Both the position numbers and the translations under genes were made by a program. From Apteryx mantelli (lineage: Eukaryota > Chordata > Aves > Apterygiformes > Apterygidae): 64,000 nucleotides of DNA. Positions 11,501 through 26,500 of this stretch are shown here, piece by piece (the stretch's first letter is position 1; every line of letters begins with the position of its first letter). Under the pieces are notes generated by a model. That model worked only from the letters and a program-made list of their open reading frames with translations, was not told the DNA's origin and searched no databases. Where the stretch lies: the NCBI RefSeq assembly GCF_036417845.1, contig NC_089979.1, forward strand, positions 48,182,775 through 48,246,774. Direction: 5' to 3'.

Positions 11501-14500
11501 CACTGTTTGGGTAACTATCCAAATCAGCAGCTGTAACATGAATTAATTTTGCATCTGAACACACAGTCCGCACAGGGTCCACAATAACTGGACAGTTATC
11601 ATTCACATCCTCAACTTGAATAAGGACTGTGCCGGTGACTGTTTTCTTAGGAAAATCTAAGAATATAAAATATGACAAAATTATATTGATTTATGTACAG
11701 CTGCACAGTAGCATGCAGACTAAAAAGTGAGAATTTTAACCATATGCACCAGAATTTTTGAGCGTCTCTCTTGCTTAGCATTCGAGAAAACTCAGGACTC
11801 TGAAATCTGCTGATTACTGAGAGATTGACACAATTTCCACCTTTACAAGAGACATTCTTATTCAGCTTCACAAAACCCTTTGTAATTTAGTTTCAGTAGG
11901 CAATACCCCTGCAGCAAAATGGATTTAGGATAAAGGAAGCGCATAAACTGAACAGATTACACCTTGTCACCAAGACGTCTCAGTAAGAGTGTATCATTTT
12001 CAACAACTTCAGTGCCAAGACAATTAGGGCTGACTTGAAATCCAAAGCAGCCCTCCCTCACCGAAAAGAGAAAGACATGCAGCATTTAGCAACCTTTATT
12101 ACTTGTAGGTGCTGCTGAAAGTAGTATCAGAAAAACATTCAGGTGTGTTTTCAGAATGCAGTAAGAGATAGCTAAAGCCTAAAGAGGCGCTACAGAAAGT
12201 CCCTCTATTTCCAGAAATACAGGAGTTGGTGCTCAATTACCTGTTTAGTTGAACCTCTGCACTGACTTTGTTGGCAGCTTTCACATGAGAAAGTGCCTGT
12301 CAGTAATGTAGCTGAGCATTGGCTATTTCTCTTATGGTGCATTAACTTTACCAGCTGAACATTACACACATTTTAACCATGTGTTTAACCTCTATCTAGT
12401 CAAAGAAGAAAGAAGTGGGCACCTCAGGAACCCAATCCAAGGTCCATCTGTCTTCAAGGAGATGCCCATTTCTCTCCTCTAAACATAGCCTAGGTGTGCA
12501 GTGCAGTTTCACCTAACTTTCAGGTTATTAAAGACAGGGAGGTTAAACTAACTGTAGCTGTGGAAGACAAACTAAACCTTAAACAAACAGGAAACTTGCA
12601 ACAAAGTAAGTCTGACCAAACTCTGAAAACAAAACACACTTGACTTACCTTTAGTTACACCCAACATTGTGATAATGTAGGTACCATTTACTACATGAAA
12701 CGATTCATAATCGAGGTCTTTTGCAAGTTTGATTTCACCTGTAACAGAGTCTATTGTGATCCAGTTTGCCAAATCTCTTCCTTTGATGTATCTGATGAAA
12801 AGCGCATATAAAAGTGTACATATTTATAACGAGCAAAATCAATGGAAAAGGCAGCTTACTCCTTGTTTAAAGCTGAGACAAGATGCCCACGTATGAGGTC
12901 TTGGTCTATGGCTTAAACTATAAATCCAAGATTATAAACACACCCTGAATGCTGAAACTTCCTTCTTCCTCTCTAGAGTCAGCCAGGATTTGAGTGTAGA
13001 GGCATTATAAAAGGTAGATTGAGGGCAAGAAGTGAGCAGGAGAGGGAGCTCTGCTGCTGACTGTGGTTATCTTCTTCCCCTCCATCCCTACTGCCCCAAA
13101 AATCTGAGCAGCAGCAGCAGAGACTGTATTACAGGAGTGGAGGACAGGACTCCACAGCCAGGCGTGCATCTCTGTGGGCTGCAACTGAGTCCGAATGCCA
13201 TGGTGATGGTTCAGTCAAATTTTGGCTGGAAAACAGCAAGTCAAAAATCTAAACGCAGCCACATATATGCACATGCAAACTTATCTCACACCCTTTTTGT
13301 CTGATTTCTACAAGTTTCTGTATATTTCTTCCTAATATTTCCACAGACAAAGTCAAATGAGTAAACTTACTCTGAAAAGTGTAAGAGCATGACAAATAGC
13401 AGGCACCCACAGACAGTTTCAGCAGAAACACTCATGTCTTGCCGTATATATCAAAAAAAGTAGGATTTTTAAGCCAGTAATTTTCTACATCATAGAATTT
13501 TGATGATTACGATGTTTCCCTTTTATGCCTTAATTATGCACAGTAGCAAACAGATTGCCTTTCAAGTTATTTCAGTTCAATATATATTCATTTTTAAACA
13601 AGATTTAATTTGACATACTCAATATACAAAATACAATAGTTAGGATGATTATAAAAAGAAGATTCTTACGTAATATGCTCTGCTACTTTTCCAGTATCTT
13701 CATCATAGGCTTGATATTGTCCAATAATCTGGTTTTTCCGCATGGTCTCACTTGCTTTAATAATTTTTGTGCCACCTGGGAATTTAGGGCCTTCTCGGAC
13801 ATTAATCACATTAATTTTGATTGGAATTGCTTGCGCTTTATAGCTCTTTCTAATTGACTCATGGAATTCTGCTTTATTTGTAACAACAATGCCCAAGTTT
13901 AGGCTTTGCATTTCTTCATAATTTAATTCCTAAAGCAATCACAGAAAAAGAGAGATCACTCAGAATTTGATATCCAGACAACAGTCATACAGCTAGTATT
14001 TAAATAATGCTGGTGAAAGATGCTATAGTGTGAAGAATAACTGTCAGTTAACATGTTACTCTCAATATATAACGTATTACCTCTTTAAGAGTGTATAACA
14101 AAGATTTTCTTTTTATTTTTCCATGGATGGCATCACTGTTGTATCTTTTATATTGTTGAATTTAAACTAATTTAAGGGTAGGTGCAATGAGTCTTACCCA
14201 TATATTCTGTCTTTATTTTCAATGCATCAGTACTCCACATTACTTGACTCTAATTATTTCTTACAAATAGAAACTTCCTTAGTGCTTACCAATTTTTACA
14301 ATTATTTAAGAAAACCACACACACACACACCCCACAAAAAACACACAGTTCTTAGGGCACTATCCATCTTCAGTTCTTATTGGACTAAAAGGGAGTGAAA
14401 GCTATATGGAAGTTTACAAAATAAACAGTCTGTAACCTGTGGCTCACAGAGTAAGTGTTGCCTGCAATGTTATGTTTGGCTGCGGGAAATAAAAATTAAA

Positions 14501-17500
14501 CCGAGACCAGCAAGGAGAGCAAAAATAAGGCAAAGGTTACAGTGTATGTGTTCATGCTGTTGACAATTAGAAAAGTTTGGGGACTTCTGCCCCCATAGAT
14601 ATATCTGAGGTCACACAAAATGCAAGTGGAAATGCTAGACAAAATTATTATTTTGTATGAAATTATTTTATACATCAAGAAACATGAAAAAGGAGGAGTG
14701 TTCGCCACATAGGTTATTTACAGTTTACATACTGACTGAATATAAATAACCTATGTGTCAATTTATACTAAAAAGAACAAATTATTCTGATATTTAAATA
14801 TTCTGTAAAGAATATACTAACCTTCACAAGAGTCAAAATCCCTTCATTTGTTTGGGTATCTGTTTCTATATGAAAATAGCCACCTTCATTACCAGAAGCA
14901 AATGTAAATTTCGCCAGCCAGTTATCAGAAAACTCTTCATCTTTGTCAGATACTTTTATTCGCATAATTTCCACATGTGCTTTGTTTTCTTCAATGCTTC
15001 CTTCAAGCTGCAATCAAACAATAGTCTTTTAAAAGTTTGCAACAAAGTTTGCAAGCAACGTGATACCAGCAGGTGTGAGAACAAAAAATATTGTAAGTGT
15101 ACTTACCATACGACTTTCGACAACAGGAAAATTGTCATTGACATCTAAAATCTTGATTTCTAAAGAACATGTTGCAGCATTCCCATCTGATCCACCACCT
15201 CTGTCTTTTGCTTCCACCATCAAAGAATAACTACTATGTGTCTGGCGCAATATAAAAATTAAATGTTTAAAAGCAAAGCAAAGTTTTATAGTGTAGATTA
15301 TTATCCTTACTATACTTCTGTTGCTCCCTCTCACGGAAAGGCCAGTTATAACACCCCCTCTAACTGGTATTAAATCTCACACACAACTACCTTGACTGGC
15401 TCTGCTGGAATCCTGGACTTAGAAAAGGATTTGGGAGTTTTATATTTCCCCACAAAGAGTTGGACTTCATTTAAACGGAGAATGGAAAAGGTCAGTGGAC
15501 ATGAGCAGGGGCAGCTGCAGAGACACCTGCACGCTAGGACAGAGCTGGATGCAGAGACGCTGCTCTCAGGTATAGCGAGCCAACCACCATCACCATCTGC
15601 TGGCCAGCAAAAATACATGCAAGCAGAGGAAAGCTGCTGCTAAATACACAGCTCTCAACACCGTTTCATAGCAGTAGGTGTCGTAACTCTTTGCACCCTA
15701 CTTTGCATAACAGGCTATGAAAATCAAGGTAGAGCCAGCAGCTCTGCAGAGTGTGACCCTGGCTGTCCTTGCCGTTTGCTCTGCAGTACGGCAAATCGAC
15801 TCCTCGCTCCACGAGATTGCCGCTCAGGCTGCAGCAAACTGGTGGCACAGGAGGTGACCTTTATCCTGTACCCCCCAGCCCCTGAAAAACATGCATCAAC
15901 CAGACAAGGGATCATCCTTTAATCCCAAGAGGGGCAAAGGAAGATGAGGGGACCAGCTCTCTGGTCGGGCAGGCGGTGCCAAAGCAAGAGGCATTAGAAG
16001 CACGCTGTTACGAGACACCAGTGGGAGTTATTTTACCTCTCTGTCAAGGCTCATCGTTGCTACTTGAACCTCGCCAGTATCTTTATTCATACGGAATGCA
16101 GAACTAGGATTTTGGGAAATGATTCTGAAAGCAATTTTGGAATTTAGATTATTCGGTTCGTCTGCATCAGTTGCATTTATCCTCATTACAATTGTACCTG
16201 AAAGAGCAAATAAAACATAGTATCGGTCTACACTGCCATGCACTGGCAAGTATTTTTTCTGTAAAATTCCAGGTAAGGGAGTGTTGTCAGACCCACTGCA
16301 CAATTTTCTGTTGCTCCTGCATTTACTGATTTAATGAACAGAGCTGAAGAAGTGTCCTTGAAATCCAAGTAATACTCATTAAAAGTATATCCTCTAGTAA
16401 ACAAAAACATATTTTCAACACATATCTCCAATTTACAGAATTCAGTGCACCAGAATTATCCAACAGATCGAGTAATATAAGAACTCTGATAAAACTTCTG
16501 ATAGGAAATTGCAGATATAAAGAAAAGAAAGATAGAAAGCCATCGTAGACACAAGCTGTATTTCCCTCACACATTATACTAAAGGGAGCAGTACTGACTT
16601 TTCTATCTGAACATTAGCAAAGAGCAATTGTTTTGTTAATGTCTTCCAACACCTTCACTCAAAAAACACAGCAGACCTCAGGGTGCAATCCTCTTGTAAG
16701 TCATGGCACAGGATCCTGTTCTCTTGGAAAGGGCACACCTTAGTTTCTAGTACCCATATCGAGTTTAAACATTAGCTAGGATGCAAGCAGAGAGATGACT
16801 ACCATATGGCTCCTACTGACTTCAGAGAGGACAGAGGGAACTTAATACCTCACAGAACTGGATGTTCACTAATTTATTTCTTCAGATTACTGTGACATTG
16901 AACCAGACGCCATGAAGGATTTATCAGCTTATTTTACCCAAACCTTCCTTTTCTTACCTCCTGGGAAATAATGTGTTGCCCCAAGATCTGATCGAATGAC
17001 CCCTGATGTGTTGCCCCCTGTTAACCGGAAAACTGCTGCTAACTTCTCTATTGGGGTTTGGGTCAGCGCCATACGCTCTAACAGCAAAGTACTTCTCCAG
17101 CCCACGGATAAATCAGGACTTTTCATAGGCATGGCAGAGTGGAATCAACTCCCAAAGACACCAGGATTGCTAGCCCAGAAAGTGGACTGCGTTTTCCATA
17201 CAGTTCCTGCTTAAGGACTCCGATCCCTGGATTTGTGGTAGTTTTGACGCTAAACCAAATTACCATACCAGAAAGTGTTGCTCTAGTCTGTTGACTATAT
17301 GGATGGATACTTTCTCTTCCTTACATCACACAGCTTAGCTATGAATGGAAAACTTGCAAGCAAATGCAAACAAATGACCTCCACACAAGTAAGAGAACAC
17401 ATCCTTGTTATTGCAAATATGTTATAGCAAAGATTATGTTCATCTGCATCCTTGCATGAGTTGGGAAAAGATAAGTGAATAAACAATTTTAAAAATACTG

Positions 17501-20500
17501 TTACCTGCTTTACTTAATTCCTCAATAGAGCCAACAAAAAATTCATGTGAAAAAACTGGGAAGTTGTCATTTATATCCACAATTTTAATTGGGAGGTCTA
17601 TTGGCTCTTCCAGTTTTGCTCCATTTTTATCCAGAGCATGACCTCTGACCTGAAATACAGAGAGAAAGCAAATACAATGAATAACTTTAATATACATGGC
17701 TATACCTTACTTTGCCATGGAGAAGAAATGTCCAGAAACAAAAATAACTGAAGTCAACACATTTGAACAATAAATAAATATAAATATAAATCCCAATAGA
17801 AGGACACTTGCAGGAAAAAAACCATAGCTATCCAACTTACAAGCAGCATTGGAGTTTTTTCTCGGTCAACCCTTCCTGTTATGTTCAGGTCTCCAGTCTT
17901 TCCATTGATAACAAATAATCCGTAAGGGGGTTCTGTTACTCCTTGACCAGATATAGTATAAGTTACCACTATCCCTGTCTCTTCAAGATCAGAATGTATC
18001 TAGCAGGAATACAACAGATTAAATTGCAGTTAGTAAATAAAACCACATTAAGAATGCAGAGAAAAAAATATTTCTCCTATTTTTGTAATGAATAGCAAAC
18101 AAACAGAAATAAACAATGTTTTCCGGTGCTTGCTCAGGTATGGAGACGTTGAAGAGATTGCAAGAAGTGTTACATGCTTGTTTGAAGATGCAATGCAGGG
18201 GGAAAAGGAACATGATGGAACAGTGCAACAGTTGGGATGGGGATTCAGGCCTCAAAACCAGAATGGAGAGGTCTGTGTGAGAAGGAAGTTGAGATTGCTT
18301 GGACAAAGAGTGCAATAGGATGGAAGTGCAAGCAAGAGTTTGACTTGAAGGTTTGCAAAAGCACTGAGATGAGATGAAAAGTTGGAATGAGGGAAGAAGG
18401 CAACTGGCTGCTCAAATGGATAGGGACAAATAAAACAGGGAGAAAGACCAAGGCAGGGGAGGGGGAAGGTCTGGAACAATGAATGGAGCAGAGGAGATTA
18501 AAACTATTCAAGCAAAACCTGGAACTAAGATGTAGCATCTTTTTAACAGAGACTAGACCTAAGCTAGCAAGGGGGACCAGGAATGAAGAAGTGCTAAAAT
18601 GGAAGAAAAAGGACAGATCTGAGAGGAACAGGTAGAAGAGGCTGCACAGACTAGAGATTTCTCCCTGACAGATCCAGTATAATGACACCCTTCCTCTGCT
18701 GCCAGGAATTATCTGAAATTCCCTGGAAAAGCATGTGTCCCATTCCACCAGCATCATCATCAAGGTGATGCTGATCAGCTCCAAGCTGGGTATAACAGCC
18801 TACTACTATCAACAGTTACTTTATAAGCCAAAGCAATAGATGTGGTGAGTTCAGGTTTCAGCAGTTGTGCTGAACCACATGCTTATCAATCTTTCATGAC
18901 AGGGTAACACCTTGGTTATTTTCAGCCCAGTTTCCTAAAAAAAAAAAAAAAAATTAGGCATACATAACCATGTTCCAGGTAGACCTTGATGTCCAATCAC
19001 TGTTAATAGTTTTTGGATGCACTTGCCAAGTTCAGCTACAACCAAGTTGGAGAAGGGGAGTGAAAAAACTCTCAAAGGTATTGAAGTCCAACAAGTTTTA
19101 TGAAAACTGGTGGCTGGAAAAAGATGAGACCCAAATCAGGCTGCAAGAGTAACTCATTTGCTGAAGGAAGGAAACAGAAGGCAAGTGTGCCAATCTTTTA
19201 CTGACATTCGATAGATCTTTAAAATGCGAGAAACACCTGTGCATGTGTTTAAGGCAGCCACACTCTTATTTTACATTTTCATCTTTCTATTTTTATGGAT
19301 ATTCTATATTTATCTCTTTCCTGGTCTTACTTTAGCAATTGGATTCTTGTAAGAGTTGTCTTCCTCCTCCCGTATGAAAGCAGGAGGGACTGTCCATTCA
19401 CGCTTCTGTCTGACAAGACTGTGGGGATGAGACAACACGCTAGTCTTGTTCTCTTGATTGTAAATCTGTGGAAAAACAAGTTTAAATCTCAGCATTACAT
19501 TTGGCCATTTAAGATTAATGTTTTATTGCTGCTGTAGCCCAAACTTCTGAATACCCTCTGCTGTAACCTGGGCTTTCTGGCTGCCCAAACTGCATGCTGA
19601 TCTCACCATTCATTTTCTTCCAAGGAAAATATGGACTCTTAGTGGCTAACGACTTAGAAACCATGCATCAGCATTAGCCTTCTGAGCCACAACGTGAGAG
19701 CTGTATGTTCCTCAGAAGTTGTATGAAGAGGAAAGCAACACCGATCTCTACCAGTACAGAAGTATGCAAGACAGTCTTTAAATACATGAGGAAGTTACCA
19801 TGACCAGGGGCTGGTGAAAGTCAACCAGAATAGTTGTATTTAAGTGATTGTCATCAGATGTGGGAAGAAATTTGGCACTACTACAGGCTGTTTTTTAAAC
19901 CTTCATTTCTGCCTTGTTACCCTGTTTACTCTCTCCTCAATATTCCCTTATACTCAGCCTTCTCTCTAATACAGATCCTGTCCATGAAATGAAAGACCTC
20001 TGTGTAACCCACCCGCTGCCTCAGCTATCTCTGCTCAACTACATGACCTCGCTTCTCTTCCCCTCTGCCCAGCCTAGTCCCTACTGTGGCTCTACGTTTC
20101 CAGATGCAGAATTAACATCTTCTAGAAAATTACAGTATACTTCATTTACAGAGAGGAGTTCAAAGAAAATAGCAACAAATTTAATGTTTTGGGGAAGATT
20201 TCCCAAAGTTGAACGTCACTCATTTTGATGGATATAGCATTGATCCTATTCACTTCCATGTTTGCTTATATTTCATGATCCATTACACAGCTTTCAAGTT
20301 TCAGAAAATGGTACAACTCAAGCTATTTATCCACTGAAGGAAAGCATGCCTTTGCCACTTGCTCTTTGCTCAGAGAGCCCTTCTTCAGGCACTGATAAAG
20401 AAAAGTAATTTTTCATCATTTCGTACCTTACAATGGAGTCCATTTCCATAATTCAAGCAGATCTGTAAAGTAAATTATATGATAGTTATTAATTCTATGT

Positions 20501-23500
20501 CAGTTAAGCAGTACTAAAACTAAACTTATATAACTTCCCACATAAGAATTGCAAAAACGTGCAGAAGAAGGAATCTGACACATATAAATTAACATTTACT
20601 ACTTAATATTTACTTTTGAATAATTTACCTGAAACCACATTAAAAATATGCTATAATTGTAAAATTCAGCACAACTAAAGGTTTCACACTTCTTTTTTCC
20701 TAGAAGGGCAGGAAGTGGATAAGAAACAATTTTTTCTCAGTAAATGCTGACTTTAGTCGTTTTTAAATGTTCATGTTTTTTAGTACCAAATAATGTTTCA
20801 GCATTCCAAAAGATGGGAAATTGCCATTAATAGGAATAGATGTTGATTGTCAGCAGCACCCTGGAGCAGCTCACTCTTCTGGACAAATCATGGATTATGC
20901 ATGTTATGGTGGGTTACTGACCACATACAAGAACAAGAGGTTTTAAATAATGTCCAAAAGCAGGTATAAATCAAAAAAAAAATTTTTTTTTGCTGACATA
21001 AATGAAAGAGGCAAATGTTTACTTAGAATTTCTCTTACTGTCATATTCTGTATTCTAAAGCACATTATACAGTTTTTCCGCACATGTATCTGTGTTATAA
21101 AGATCAAGAAACAAGATATGTCTGAGAGACACTTTCTTCTTTTTCGGCTATACAACCGATTGTACAATCTCCCCAGAGTATGACTCCAGCACTGGTGTAA
21201 TGTAGCTTCTATTCAAGTTTTAAAATCCCCTATTTGCCTAAAATCTCTGCAAGTTCTGTAGAAAACATTGCAGCGGGATATACACTTTTGCAACCACATT
21301 GAAATGGGTAGAACAGAGCAATGACTTTGCTTTACTCCCTGTTGTGCTGCCATTTCAGCTTACTGATTGCCTCAGAGTCCACTGAGGGAGAGAGAGAATA
21401 AGAGACTTTCTGGTCACCAGTGAGCAGAGGTTAGATCCTAACCATCCCTCTTGCATACTGTTTCTTTTCACATCTGAAAACAGATCATTTTTCCAGTGAT
21501 AACTTTCCTAATAGATTGTGGTCTAGATTCATCCCACTTATCTTTAAGCACCTAACTTGGGAGGATAAATGACACACATCCATTCCTCACAGAAACATGG
21601 GAGCTAGGAAGCAAATCAGCCTTGCTCTAATATGTCAAACTTCAGTATCAGAAGTGCCTACCTCGTCATGCACTAAGAGCCTAGGACTACTAAGTCCTTT
21701 GCTTAAACACTTTAGCTAGGTGCCTTATGATAGCTGGAATGAACTGGAGCCTCAGCAAATTATCAGAAACCCTATGTTCACATCCACTTTCACTGCAGGA
21801 TTCTGCAGGCAGCAAAAATAAACAAATAAATAAATAAAACAGCGCAAAAATGTAGGCATTTGGAAACAAAAATGTAGGTTTCTGTAACATGCAAAATCAA
21901 CAAATTGAGCTTTTGAGCTTTGTATAAGTAGATAAGAGAATACTTTTATTGTTCCCAGCACTTTTACATCTGCTTACATTTTGCACCTTACATGATTTTT
22001 ATTCATATTAATGCCTAAGACAAAGCAGGCTCAGATGAACTGATTTCCACCTGAAATAATTAATCGATACTTCTTTACATTCTCTTTGGCTTTTATCTAG
22101 GCTGTGGACTGGGCTTTCCCTGTTCACTCCTTCCTCTGACTCAGCCTTAACTGCTCCATCTATGATAGTCTATGATAGTCTTTTCTTTCATTTCAGAAGA
22201 ACTTATCTCTCCTACACAAAGCAGTGGATAGTGTTGGGAAATGTAGCAGGCTGTTTCAACTTGCACAACAAAACCCTGTTTTCCAAATGGCAATTTGCCC
22301 AATGTATGAATCCTGAAGACAAAAATCAGTCAGCAGTAAGTTCTCTAATGGATAGGCACTGTAAGAGCTACAGGATCTTAGACTTCCTATCAAACTGTTT
22401 TCATAAAAAAATCTTAATCTCATTGTTTGTATTAGTTTTATGGATTTATAATTTTAATAAAAATTTATATAGTAGCAATAAGACAATGATGAGTGCATGA
22501 GATAAGTGACAGGAGAATTGTTTTATAGTCACAGTTTTTCAACAGGGGTTGCAACTCTTTTGGAAAGTGAATAGGTGCCAAGAGTTCATATTGACCATCC
22601 TTGTTGGTCCTTATCAGTAAACTGAAGGGCAAAATGTTTCTGACTCAATCTTTAATGGAGATGAGAGGCATAAAGCAAGACGTTTCCTGGGAACCACAGG
22701 ATAAACAAAAATATCCGAAATCTATGAATGGGCAGGTCTTCCACTGAGTTGAACTTTAAAGAAGAGCATAACAAGAAAGCTGAGAAGGATCCCATTGACA
22801 ATTATAAAAAGAAAGTGAAATATGATGGTATTTTATCAAGATAACTCTGAGATTAATTTGTCTGTCTAGTAACAAAATAACTTCAAAACTTCCTATTCTA
22901 TTGCTAAGATCATCAAAAAGCACTGCTGCCTCTGTAGTTTTCAATGTATATTCCACAGCTCACAGGGATCTAAGAAGGGACTTCTAAGAGATCTACAAAA
23001 AGTGCTTAATAACAGCAATTTTATTTACAACATGCATAAATCCATGTGGAAGAAATATATAAAGGGGTCCTGCATCTTCACTGACAAGCTTTGAAAGATC
23101 CACAAATTTAAAAATGTGAAAAAGCACTCTTCAATGAAACTTTTTTGAAGCAAAAGTAAAAAGTCACATATCCAACAGGTGCTTAATTCTGAATTTCCTT
23201 TTTTTAATATAATACAGAGCTACTTTTTATTGAACGGCTCAGTAAGAGCCTATCATATGGTGTAGATTAAAGCCTCGGTGCGCACACACACACACATACA
23301 CACACACAAAAGGCACCTACTGATGAAATCTATTGATGACTCAAAGCTGGGAGTCAATATCGGAAAACACCTGGATTGTTACAATAAAGAGCTGGAAAAC
23401 CTGAGGCTTGAAGGAAATACTTCACGAAGACAGCCAGTGTAGGCAAGAGAGCAGGGGAAAAGGGAGTGAGGCGTACAGGGACGGCAGGCTGTTCTAGCAC

Positions 23501-26500
23501 AAACGAGAGTTCATGTGATAATCAGGAAGCGACTGAAGGGACAGACTTTGAACACACGGCTGAATTTTATACTCCAAAGATGCAGGCTGAGTAAGAAGGT
23601 GTGTGTCTATCTTTGCTTCATTATGAAGCAAGAAGCCATAAAAACATAGTCTTTTCATATACGCTGTGCGTTAAGAGGCTCAGATCTTGCTCATCCTGCC
23701 AGTTAGTTTGGCGTTCAAGACTCTTGAGTAGGTGGAGATCTTGCACACAGAAAATAAGGCTGAAGAGACTGGCAAAGGTTATCTGGTAGTCCATCTCCCT
23801 GCCCTGAGGCAGCAACTATACCTAAATGCTTCCTAACAACAGTTTAACCTGCTCATAAAAAACTAGCAATGGAGATCTCACAACCTCACTAGCTAATCCT
23901 TGGTAGTGCATAGCTACCCTTTCAGACTGAAAGTTTTCCTGAACTTTTAACCTATTTCTTCCTTTTGTAAGTTGATCATATTGCTGTTTGGATGAGATTC
24001 AGCTTCAGATTAAGACACGCGAGTTTCTATGTCTACGTGAATGCTGGGTGTCTAACCTTCCACTGCACTCAATAGAAAGACGGGCAAGGAGAGGAGCGAG
24101 CAGTCCAAGGCACCCTAAAGCCAGCTCACAGCTGCTGTTTCTGTCTGGGTACCACCAACTGTGGCTGTATCTACTTTGCAAAGCCCGATGCAAGAGGTTT
24201 TGTAGAGCAAAACACTTGCTGCCAAGAACCAGCACTGCACTACACACACTGTGTGGTTTTTACTTCAGACTAGAATGAGTTTGATCCCGTTGGCCAGACA
24301 CCCATGAGTGGATGGATGCATCCATTTTCCAATTTAAGTTTCATCCAGAAAGAATCAGACTCACGCACTCTAGAGATTTGCTTCAAAAGCGCAATTTGAT
24401 CCAAATTAAAACACTAGCATAGGTGACCTCTGTATCAACTACATCTCCGTCTACTATAATAGAAGCTCAAACACTTAAATTTAGATGTCTTAAACAGAAT
24501 CTCACTCTTTGTCATGCAAATGGCCTCAGCAAACAGTATAATCCCCCTTTCTTCACAATTACCTTTTATTTATCTGAAAACTGTTATCATGCGTCTTATC
24601 TACTTTTTCTCTAAAGAACCCCAGTTCTCTAAACTCACTTCAAGAATCACAAAACATGATTCTTAAACTCAGATTTAGGAAGTCTGATTCAGATTCAGGA
24701 AAGCATTTTTTTTGCTTTTAATATACTCATTGAGTTCAGTAGGACAGATAAAATACTAGGTCTTACATATTTCACACCTGCTTAAATAATCTCACCATAA
24801 TTCTTTGATTTTTTTTAATTTTTGGAACAATATTAAGTTGTTGAATCACTGCATAGATGCTTGTTTTTACCATGTTTCAGCATGTTATTGGAAATATAAA
24901 CTGGGTGCTTACAATTTCCTCATCTTTGCTCTTTTTAAAGATAAGTATTATGTTTGTTGCCTCGCCTCCCCCCCCCCCCCCCCCCAGGTTTCTATGTATT
25001 TTAAAAGGTAATCACTACTGGCTCTGAGATTACAGTAGTAACCTGAGGTATTCTGGACTGAATTTCATCATACCTAGCCTAAGCAGAGTTAGAGATCACC
25101 AGTATCAAGGAAGTACAATCTGAGAAGATGTTCAAAGAAAAATGAAATTTTGCTACTCGCATAATAAAATCCATACATCTCTCTCAGCTCTTCTTTGACC
25201 CAACCACAGACAGTGTTTCCAAGATCTCCTCTTCTAAAGATACAATGTCCACCTGTCTAAGAAATCATAAGAAAACTCCAAAGGTTCTTCTAAATCTCAG
25301 TAGCTGTGCCTGCACTGCAGGTCCAGGGCTCCGGGCATGCACCCTGGACATGTGCCAGGTCAGGACCGCACCTACGCGAACACGCTATCATCCTGCAGGC
25401 GCCTGCCTGTGTCTTTCAGGAAGAGCTGGAGGCAGGGACACAGGCATGAAGAGAACTGCAGGGAGCTCTGTGAGGTGCCCAGGCACAACCCTAATGGAAC
25501 CCAGACCACAGACCAGCAATGCAAACCACCACCAGACACTTCCAGAAAAAAAGGAGGAAAGGAAGAATTTGATATTCTTGATGCTTCCATGGTAGAAGAC
25601 AAGTTTTTTGTTTTTTGACTGCTTTTCCTTTTTTAGTAGTTTCTTACTGGTTTTGAAGTTTTCAGCGCCTTCTTTACATATCATAAAATATAAATAACCC
25701 TTGTCTGATACTCTTAAATAAGCCATTAGACTTTCACCCACGTTAATGGCTTTGTCCAGATTAGTAAAAAAGAGCTAAAAACAACAGTGCCACTCTTTCT
25801 CAACACCAACCAACTAAGGCAGCTCCATTTGCCAGAATATTTAATCTAAGGCACACTAAGGTATTAAGAAACCAAACTTTGTTCAAATTTAATATCTTGC
25901 ATCCTGCACAGGCTTGAACTGAAAGGACTGAGTAAATCATTTTCCTCTTTTCTTCAGGCAAAACCAGTGGAATCCTGAGTAAGTACAAGCACACTAAAAC
26001 AGACACCAACATTTGTTCAGCAATTACAGAAAGAATTAGTGAAAAATTTTGTACAAGTAGCATATTTCCTATTGTGGTTTGGGGCAAAAAAGAATAATAC
26101 ATTTTGCAACCAAAGCACAACTCCCACTCTAATTCTAGGAACAGAGTTAACTGTTACTGGCTGACTCTTAGCCAACTAAATCTACATTAAAGCTTTCAAA
26201 CAAGTTTCCAGCTAAGAAAGCTGATTTTGCTGGATCTCAAGCTCAGGAAGCAAAGCTGCTATCTACAGCTCCTGACCCCAGCAGCCCTGCAAGCTGTCCA
26301 AAAGCCTACTGTGGCTCTGCTCCTTGGCTCTCCGACATTATCTGCAGCCTGGCTTCCCGCTCGGGTTCACCAGATTAGCTGCTGCCCAACTTCCGCAGGC
26401 ATTTTGCCAGCCTGGAAAGGTGGACAGCTAAAGAGCAAGGCGTTAAATGGGAGGCAAAGCTTCCTGTGTAGCTAGAGAACAACTGCCCAAATCAAAAAAA

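Noticed and set aside
16929-17214. Open frames on both strands in DSG2 intron 5
   Set aside because: No desmoglein similarity, no proper splice sites and no retroelement motif that I could name.
18245-18784. 179-codon open frame on the minus strand in DSG2 intron 3
   Set aside because: The + strand here is purine-rich, so the opposite strand lacks stops and reads as Ser/Leu/Phe/Pro. No domain, splice logic or family resemblance was seen.
24968-25011. Pyrimidine run followed by CAG, resembling a splice acceptor on the + strand
   Set aside because: It is a homopolymer C run with no exon-like sequence following it, on the strand opposite to the gene.
25245-25741. Overlapping frames in DSG2 intron 1
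   Set aside because: Three registers and both strands are open over a GC-richer patch, with no recognisable domain. The patch is noted separately as a composition anomaly.
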